Below are positions 6,392 through 11,585 of a stretch of DNA of 11,585 nucleotides, piece after piece. Source of the DNA: Zygnema cylindricum (lineage: Eukaryota; Streptophyta; Zygnematophyceae; Zygnematales; Zygnemataceae); assembly GCA_037447655.1 (NCBI GenBank), contig JBBHKE010001779.1, forward strand, positions 369,428 through 381,012, in the 5' to 3' direction. How positions within the stretch are numbered: the stretch's first letter is position 1; every line of letters starts with the position of its first letter. Position numbers and translations under genes: made by a program. Below the pieces are notes generated by a model. The model searched no databases. It was not told the origin of the DNA and was given only the letters and a program-made list of their open reading frames with translations.

Positions 6392-6822
6392 GATCATCAA
6401 GCTCGGAACACCATCATAGTATGCACTCTTCTTTTCATTACTCAGGTTAAGCCTAAACATTCCTTGGCTACCCTTATCTGCTGTGAAGTAGACTTCATCT
6501 CCATACTTAGCTGTAAAGACTCCCTTTCTAGTGAAGGTATCAAATCCCTTGTCATCTAATACAGAGGTAGACACAAGATTCTTACTCAACTGAGGAATGT
6601 AGAGCACATCTGAGAAGGTGAGAATAGAAGTCTTACCCTCCAATAAGACTTTCAGATCTACCGATCCCACTAGATCATTGGTAACTACTCTCCCATCCCC
6701 ATACTCTATTTCCACAGTAGGGATCTTTCTTAGCTTAGTGAAGAGGTGCCTGTCACGACACATATGCATGGATGCACCTCAGTCGATGATCCATCCCTCC
6801 TCTGGTGCTCCCGAATGGCTCC
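6389..6822 (-). pseudogene. pol: copia protease and pre-integrase region, element C
   Basis: Aspartic protease that would cut the polyprotein. The active site reads W-I-I-D-stop-G-A-S: the codon between Asp and Gly, normally Ser or Thr, is TGA at 6779-6781. Downstream are VEIEYGDGRVV, VLYIPQLSKNLVS (the conserved LYxPxLxxNLxS motif) and KGSQGMFRLNL of the pre-integrase domain, ending at TAG 6389. A one-base frameshift near 6820 separates it from gag, where one continuous frame would be usual in plant copia. Length and order are normal. Confidence 0.9.
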
Positions 6823-7580
6823 AAAGGCACACTTCTGTTTTTGAGGGATCTCCTTCTCCTCTAGATTCTCGTCAAGAAGAATCTCCCCATCCTCCTCCTC
6901 GGAGGAATCGTCCTCCTCGGTCTCTCCTTTCACTCGTGTGACCACAAGTGCTTTCTTCTTCCCTGTGGAAGAACCACTTCCACGATTTTCTTGAAGCCTC
7001 AGCTCAGATAGCTTGATGCAATCAGCTATGAAGTGCCCCGACTTTTTGCAGAAATGACAAAGGCCCTTTGGAGTCCTCGGTTCTCGAGATTGATTCTTTT
7101 TCCCTTTTGAAGATGTTGTACGACTTTTTCGGATCCTTTTTCCACTGGTCCGTTCCGGCAGCTAGAGCTTGACACTCTTTCCTCCTCTTCGGATCTTAAT
7201 GGTGTTTTCCTGTACAAGAATCATTTGAACCACGGTGCTCCACTTCCAAGCACTATCATCCATTTGTTGCACTCGGTACACTATATTTTCATACTCTTCC
7301 GGCAACTTCATGATGAGAGTGTTAACTTTCATCTTCATAGTGCCTGTCCATCCGGCACTTTCCATCTCCATGTATAGACAAGAGAGATCGGTGCAATAGT
7401 CCAACATCTTTCCTCCTTTGAAAGTATAACTAATCAGCCTTTGCTCAGCCACCTGAAGCTCTTGAATGGTGCCAGCTCTATAGATCTCCACTAAGGTCAT
7501 CCACAACTCCTCGGCCTTGAAGATTTGAAGATGAGAAGTTGCTAACGCTTGGGTGTCGAGCATGCCTGATGAACGTGAGG
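6823..7580 (-). pseudogene. gag: copia gag of element C, N-terminus missing
   Basis: The middle of gag is open from 7563 to 7162: AEELWMTLVEIYRAGTI, YTFKGGKMLDYCTDL, MKLPEEYENIVYRVQQ, then IRRGGKSV. TAG at 7162-7164 follows, and past it the same frame leads to a perfect zinc knuckle C-x2-C-x4-H-x4-C (CHFCKKSGHFIADC) at 7018-7059. An acidic linker (about 6845-6935, runs of Glu and Asp) joins it to the protease. Alignment with gag of element A suggests homology continues to about 7580 after a one-base shift near 7570. The first 90-100 residues and the start codon are absent; gypsy-type sequence takes over there. Confidence 0.85.
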
Positions 7581-7838
7581 GAAGGGCCTAAAGCACGGCG
7601 TCGTCGCCATTGGAGTCCTGCAAATAAACCCCGAATGCGAATGCTTCCCATAACAATGATCATGCCCATTGTTGCCCCCATCCCTCCCATAGACATGCAT
7701 GCACAAATAGGAGGGGAAGAAGGACCAGGACTAGGAATAAAGGCATGGAAAGGCGAAAAGATCTCCCCTCCCCCTTCCTTTCCCCATCGAACCGGGGAAA
7801 GGGGGTTGGGTTTTTGGTTCATCGGGTCGGTGCCTCGA
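7580..7838 (-). repeat. possible start of a gypsy 3' LTR, truncated
   Basis: It follows the gypsy polypurine tract and is non-coding, as a 3' LTR would be, and ends against element C gag. It contains a perfect 9-bp hairpin (CCTTTCCCC/GGGGAAAGG, 7777-7802). No clean TG start is visible after the purine tract (the minus strand reads TCGAGGCACC), and no second copy is in the window, so the LTR identity rests on position alone. It could also contain remnants of C gag. Confidence 0.35.
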
Positions 7839-7852
7839 TTCTCCCCCCTCTT
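7839..7852 (-). other. polypurine tract of the gypsy fragment
   Basis: The minus strand reads AAGAGGGGGGAGAA, 30 bases after the polyprotein stop at 7882. Position and composition fit a gypsy plus-strand primer. Confidence 0.6.
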
Positions 7853-7881
7853 AGTCAACTGTGACTAAGAAAAAGAAATAA

Positions 7882-8060
7882 TTACCCGCCCAATTCACAA
7901 TTCCCGCAGAACCATGGACTAGGGGATGGAGAACGTGGTTCCCACGAGGATGGGAGACAAGCAGGGTGCCAACATTGACCGCACTGATTGCTGACCAAGA
8001 TGTCGTGCTGCAGGGAGGACAGGTTGCAGGATTATGAACAGGAAAGAGGATCGGCAAAGT
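7882..8060 (-). pseudogene. C-terminal PHD-finger-like tail of gypsy polyprotein
   Basis: After the integrase, in the same frame, the protein shows two Cys separated by a TAA stop (8032-8034), then D-I-L-V, N-Q-C-G-Q-C-W-H-P-A-C-L, and at the end W-F-C-G-N-C before the final TAA at 7882-7884. The W-H-x2-C-L plus W-x-C-x2-C pattern at this spacing is that of a PHD finger, a zinc domain that reads histone tails. In gypsy elements such tails are thought to steer integration. One of the eight ligands seems replaced (Ser where Cys would be expected) and the first pair is disturbed by the stop. A coincidental Cys-rich end is possible but less likely. Confidence 0.55.
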
Positions 8061-9550
8061 AAGTCAAGTGGAAAGTGGGCTCGTCTTCCAATCCTTGAAG
8101 GTGGAAAGGGGCCATATTGATCTGATTCTCTTTAATTCTCCGACCATCTTTCCCTTCCAAAGTCAAAACTCCCTCGTTTGAAATTTCCACCACTTTCAAA
8201 ATCACCCGCCCGGCAGAAATGTCAAGCGTATCCTTTTTCTGTTGCATTCAATACACAAACTCTCCCGCCATGAATCGTCACTGTCGGGGCACATAATCTC
8301 CGCTGCGGCGCTGGGAATACCACAATTGATCGTGGTGTTGTGCCGCCTGTAAATTCCCCATGGCGAGAGGCATCTCTCGGTGGAAAATTTTGGCACGGTC
8401 GGCGATCAGTTTTTCGACGGTTCCCTTGTCATCCATTTCCGGGAGGACCACCGATTGGGCCGAGGCAGCCCCGGACAGAATGGGATGTCATCCGAATAAA
8501 ATGAAGTAAGGACTATAGGAGTGGAGAGAAGCCTGTCGGCTGAATCTGTATCCCATGGCAATCCAAGGCACCCTTTTGTCCCATTCTCCCAAGTCCTCTT
8601 CAACTGCATATTTCCGTAGTGACCGCTTCATTGTATGTACGCATCTTTCGGCCATACCGTTGGCTTGAGGGTGGTCGCGGCTAGTAAGTTGATGGTCGAT
8701 GAGGCATTTTTCCAAAAGGTTGGTAAAATCTCCAGCGAATTCCGATCCTTCGTCTATCAGAACCTCTGCTGGCGCTCCAAATTGTGACAGAACTCTCTAC
8801 AAGAAGGCGTCGCCAATGGACTTGGACTCCTTTCGGGGCAGAACCACAAGCTCTATCCATTTTGAGAAATGTTCAATCATGACCAGAACGAAACGATTCC
8901 CACGTCGGCTGGTCGGAAGAGGTCCCAAAAGATCCAAAGACCACCGATAAAACATTCCCCGGATAGGAAGAGAATGAAGCTCAGTCCCGCCCTTTTTGTC
9001 AAAAGATGCCTTAACTCGATCGCAGGAAGAGCAAGTCTGTACAATTCGGTTGACTTGGGCCCGCAACCCGTGCCACCAATAAGAACCTGTAACTAGGGAA
9101 GTGGTCCGCTTCAGTCCGAAGTGTCCACATTGCTTATGGAGAATGGTAATGAGAGTTTCTCGATCTGATGGAGGAGGAACCACTTTCCTTGTACCGTCTA
9201 ACCATTTGCGCAAGAGAACGCCTCGGTTCCATTCATACGCCGCCATCCGAGTCTGAACTCGGGACAATTGAACTCCACCCAAATGGGGAAGAGGGGATCC
9301 TTGCAGGATGGATTGGAGAGCTTCGGAGTCATTCCAGATGTCTTTCCGTCCAACTCCTATGGGTGTCTGCCCCTCAACATCTGCTGCAAAGGTTGACAAT
9401 GCCCCCCCAAATGGAGGAAGCCGAATTAAGGCGGAGGATGCTCGAATGAGTCCCAAACTGAGTTCCGGGTCTTCTTCATGCCGAGCCCCGGTGGAATCTA
9501 GTGTAGAAGGATCAGGGTTTCGGCTAAGTTCATCGACATTCCCATGGATT
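8061..9550 (-). pseudogene. pol: gypsy integrase
   Basis: In order: a spacer, zinc finger ILHKQCGHFGLKRT with CSSCDRVK (H-x4-H ... C-x2-C), the core with WSLDLLGPLP (first Asp), EHFSKW, VLIDEGSEFAG (second Asp) and HPQANGMAERCVHTMKRSL (Glu), then P-Y-F-I-L-F-G and a C-terminal GVLTLEGKDGRR and NMAPFHL segment. The catalytic triad is present. One frame runs the whole length but is cut by TAG 8797-8799, TGA 8488-8490, TGA 8278-8280 and TGA 8248-8250. A one-base shift near 9550 separates it from RNase H. Confidence 0.9.
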
Positions 9551-9809
9551 TCCCCTGCCGGTGGACAATGCTGAAATCATAATCCTGCAGGATAAGCACC
9601 CATCTGGCGAGTTTTCCGGACAACTTACTATTTTCCATGATCCATATCAGGGGTTGGTGGTCGGTAATCACTGTGAAATGGACCCAATACAAACAACGTC
9701 TAAAATGCTAGATGGCCCAAACAGCTGTCAGAAGCTCCCCATGATAACTGCTATAATTCCCCTCAGTTTGGTTGTTGCTCCGGAAGCGAGCTTTAGTTGT
9801 ATTCACCAC
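9540..9809 (-). pseudogene. pol: gypsy RNase H, N-terminally truncated
   Basis: NNQTEGNYSSYHGELLTAVWAI is followed by TAG at 9708-9710 where Trp or another residue stood, then HFRRCLYW, FTVITDHQPLIWIM and GKLARWVLILQDYDFSIVHRQGK. This is the gypsy RNase H signature with the Glu of Y-x-G-E and the Asp of TDHQPL present. The reverse transcriptase that should precede it is missing. A one-base shift near 9550 leads on, in the next frame, to N-V-D-E-L-S-R-N-P and integrase. Confidence 0.85.
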
Positions 9810-9810
9810 T

Positions 9811-9850
9811 CTTTCCCCCCCACACCTACGTCATCATGGGGGGAGGAGAG
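9811..9850. repeat. inverted repeat at the gypsy/opposite-ORF junction
   Basis: CTTTCCCCCCC (9811-9821) faces GGGGGGAGGAGAG (9838-9850) across 16 bases. It lies exactly where minus-strand gypsy coding stops and plus-strand coding begins. Purine/pyrimidine arms of this kind resemble retroelement polypurine tracts in opposite orientation, so it may mark the join. Confidence 0.4.
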
Positions 9851-11280
9851 ACTCCGGATAACGGATCCGGAGAGCAAGGTGGACCGGAGAGGCCCATGCC
9901 GGAAGGGAAATCTTTGAGGTCCGAGGAGTCAGAGCCCATGGAGACTGTTTTTGGATCGCCAACCAAGGAACCGTCTAGTGGTTCTCCTCCTCCTCCACCT
10001 CCGAGTCTGACTCCCGAACATTACCCTTCTTTGGCAGAAGCTGCCAGGGTTCATGCTGAGGAGAACAATAGGGAGTTTCCCACGGCCTAGCCAAACAGGA
10101 GGGCACACAGGGAGCCCCATGTGGGCCCTCTTCCCGAGGTCGGGCTACATACCCGATCTAAGATTCCCCGGGCCGAGATCTAGATTAACCCCGCTATTTT
10201 GACGGACACACGTCGACCAGGTCGTAAAGAACTCCTTGCCCTTCATGACCTCCATGAGCTCAAGGTGAAGAAGGAGTTGGTACAGAGTGTGGCGCGGACA
10301 GATCGAGTCAGAGTGGTTAGACCCGTGGGAGGGGTGGTGAAGATTTTGAGCAATTTTTCGGAGAGCAGCTTTTCACAGTCGAGGCAAGACCGGTCCCAGA
10401 GAGCTCCCTATTCTCGCCCTCCCCTATCTTCCTCTCAGGACACCGCAGCCAGCCAACCCACCCGGGAAGGTACCTCTTCTCGGCCTCGTAGAGGAGAAGG
10501 TGGTATCGAGAGCGGCGCACGAAATCGAGTGAGGGGAAAGAAGTTTGACCACCGTGACAGCAAGGGGAGATTTGCACCTTTCCCCAAAGAGGAGACGTCC
10601 CCGACTCCTATTCCACCCTCCACCGAGAGACCTACTCCCCACACAACTCGTGTCCGCCCTCCCGAAGGGCTTAGGAGATCTGGACCTACCGATCCCGCGG
10701 TTGCGGGTATGGGACCCGAAGATTTGTCCGAAAGATGGTGGCGTACCAGACCTCATGATCCTGAAATTCAGGGAATCGAGATTGCGGATCTTACCAAAGT
10801 AGTGGAAAAAGCCAAAGAACTAGTGGAAAATCTGAAATCCCAAGGACATGCTACAGCGGCGGCCGGACCCGTCACGGTAGATTGGGAGGCCTTAGAGGAA
10901 GATAGGCGAAAGGCATGGGAACAAGAATTGATGCTCATTAGGGAAGCTCGGCGTCCGACCAGTGGGATTCTTAGCGGGAAGATTCCTCCTACACCAGCAG
11001 CGGGGACTTCCCCTCTCGCCAGCACTCAGCATGAATTGCCTTCTTCGGAGCCAAGCCAACAGCCTCTCCTTCCGCGGAAAGGGGAGGAAAATACAGGACC
11101 TAATGTGGAGGGTTTGGGTGCAGATCTACCTTTTGGAAACGCTTCGGCTCTTCGGGGAGAGACTACCTTTGTCTCGATGGAGGTGTCTACTGCTATGGAG
11201 GCTTTAGTGGAGTTACGACCTGACGAGAGGATTCACATCCCCTTGAGGACTCCTACACCTCCTCACACTTCTCCCAAAAA
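9836..11280 (+). pseudogene. unrecognised long reading frame, two internal stops
   Basis: One plus-strand frame of about 480 codons starts at ATG 9836 (good plant context, ATCATGG) and is interrupted only by TAG 10088-10090 and TAG 10181-10183, then merges with LTR3 at about 11281. Composition: acidic, Pro/Ser-rich start with a P6 run, a conserved-looking middle (RPGRKELLALHDLHELKVKK, then VRPVGGVVKIL), an Arg/Ser/Pro-rich disordered part, and a helical, coiled-coil-like Lys/Glu part around 10770-10950. No zinc knuckle, protease, RT or integrase motif and no transmembrane segment is visible. The best guess is a retroelement gag-type or accessory protein, because of its neighbours and size. 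An antisense ORF of the gypsy element or a captured host gene are alternatives. I do not recognise the family. Confidence 0.5.
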
Positions 11281-11458
11281 ATCACTGAAAACGGCCAACC
11301 AGCCGATAAGTTATGAGTCGGCGAAAATGCCAAGTTCATACAAACTCTCAAAGGGAGAGAGGTTCCTATCTACCAATATTCTCTAAGTCCTAAATCCCTC
11401 TCACAACCCGTATCTATTGAAGTACTTACCAATCAGATCACTCTAGGGTACAGAAAAG

Positions 11459-11487
11459 TACTATGGCCGATGTACTTTCTGTACGGC
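11459..11487 (-). promoter_or_regulatory. 29-base conserved block with GTAC dyad, LTR3
   Basis: Identical to 2908-2936 in LTR2. A third GTAC follows at 11492-11495. The matching TATA region reads TATGAAC on the minus strand and is decayed. Confidence 0.5.
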
Positions 11488-11507
11488 CCATGTACGGCAA
11501 CGCCATT

Positions 11508-11527
11508 AAGTGGACGCGTGTCCACTT
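11508..11527. repeat. 8-bp perfect hairpin in LTR3
   Basis: AAGTGGAC and GTCCACTT are separated by GCGT. LTR2 can form an imperfect counterpart (GGAGTGGAC against GTCTCCTCC, around 2955-2976); LTR1 retains only about three pairs. Confidence 0.5.
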
Positions 11528-11585
11528 TTCACTTGTCCTTATGTTCGCCGGAATTCCTGCGACCAAATGTCATCCCTCCGCGTGG

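Larger units (their letters stand above)
3566..7580 (-). mobile_element. Ty1/copia element C, internal region
   Basis: Gag, protease, integrase, reverse transcriptase and RNase H follow in the Ty1/copia order on the minus strand, ending at a polypurine tract and LTR2. About 4 kb is present. The gag N-terminus, leader, primer site and 5' LTR junction are missing and replaced by gypsy-derived sequence from about 7580. Internal damage consists of at least four frameshifts (near 6820, 5680, 4695 and 3660) and several stops. The reading frames are otherwise highly readable, so the copy is old but not ancient. Confidence 0.9.
7580..9809 (-). mobile_element. Ty3/gypsy fragment, 3' half
   Basis: RNase H, integrase, a tail domain, stop, polypurine tract and possible LTR start follow each other on the minus strand in gypsy order (RT-RH before IN). 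RT, protease, gag and 5' LTR are absent: homology ends abruptly near 9809, next to an inverted repeat and an oppositely oriented reading frame. The right border to copia is near 7580. The fragment sits exactly where the leader and gag start of element C should be. Confidence 0.85.
11281..11585 (-). repeat. LTR3: truncated copia LTR related to LTR2
   Basis: It aligns with LTR2 from TCACTGAAAACG (2731 onward) to about 3035 in the same orientation and continues past the window. It begins inside R-U5: the U5 end with its two terminal hairpins is missing and replaced by the plus-strand reading frame. It shares the 29-base GTAC block exactly and the CGGCC/AGCCG hairpin (11292-11305), while many other positions differ. 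It might be the 5' LTR of element C, but the divergence from LTR2 makes a separate insertion equally possible. Confidence 0.8.

Noticed and set aside
7478-7858. Minus-strand frame of 126 codons between gag and the gypsy tail
   Set aside because: It overlaps real gag in another frame at one end and the purine tract at the other; its Met/Gly/Pro-rich sequence has no domain. It probably reads through LTR-like DNA, with perhaps a short gag remnant near 7560-7580.
7539-7868. Plus-strand frame of 109 codons
   Set aside because: Shadow of the same segment, opposite direction to all neighbours, no motif.
11281-11585. LTR3 as the certain 5' LTR of element C
   Set aside because: Divergence from LTR2 is high, the U5 end is missing and the internal region does not follow; left open.
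1-11585. CRISPR array, defence island or other prokaryotic system
   Set aside because: No spaced repeats, no Shine-Dalgarno-led operons, no such protein families; all coding homology is to LTR retrotransposons.

Overview
This window looks like nuclear repeat-rich DNA of a land plant. Almost every base can be assigned to decayed LTR retrotransposons: Ty1/copia on the minus strand and Ty3/gypsy fragments. There is no ordinary host gene, RNA gene, CRISPR array or prokaryotic operon. The copia polyprotein order (gag, PR, IN, RT, RNase H), its protein motifs and the purine tract/TGTTG junction are typical of plant Pseudoviridae-type elements. The species cannot be fixed from the sequence; a PHD-like tail on the gypsy polyprotein may point away from the best-known crop lineages, but that is a guess.

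Layout, left to right. (1) 1-1918, minus: 5' end of copia element A, with a 949-bp LTR (970-1918), a short leader (872-969) and a broken gag (ATG at 871, running off the left edge). (2) 1919 to about 2625, minus: fragment B, a PR to early-IN piece of a second copia copy. Element A has landed in its integrase core. (3) 2680-3565, minus: LTR2, an 886-bp copia LTR. (4) 3566 to about 7580, minus: internal region of copia element C, nearly complete from mid-gag to the RNase H end and polypurine tract, with frameshifts and many stops. (5) About 7580-9809, minus: 3' half of a gypsy element (RNase H, integrase, chromatin-reader-like tail, polypurine tract, possible LTR start). (6) 9836 to about 11280, plus: an unrecognised, mostly open reading frame of about 480 codons on the opposite strand. 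(7) 11281-11585, minus: a truncated copia LTR (LTR3) related to LTR2.

How the parts relate: C would need a 5' LTR, primer-binding site and gag N-terminus right of 7580. That place is taken by the gypsy/unknown-ORF block, and the related LTR3 lies beyond it. LTR3 differs from LTR2 at roughly a quarter to a third of positions by eye, so the two may not be sister LTRs of one insertion. No element here can be autonomous, because all carry stops or frameshifts in core domains.

The most interesting signal is not protein-coding. The three related LTRs carry strings of short, mostly tetraloop hairpins at matching places whose stem sequences differ but stay paired. They also have a long inverted repeat with a conserved loop, a tRNA-like A-box/B-box/T-run segment on the strand opposite the element, and a 29-base identical promoter-proximal block with GTAC dyads. 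These suggest selection for structure while the family was active.
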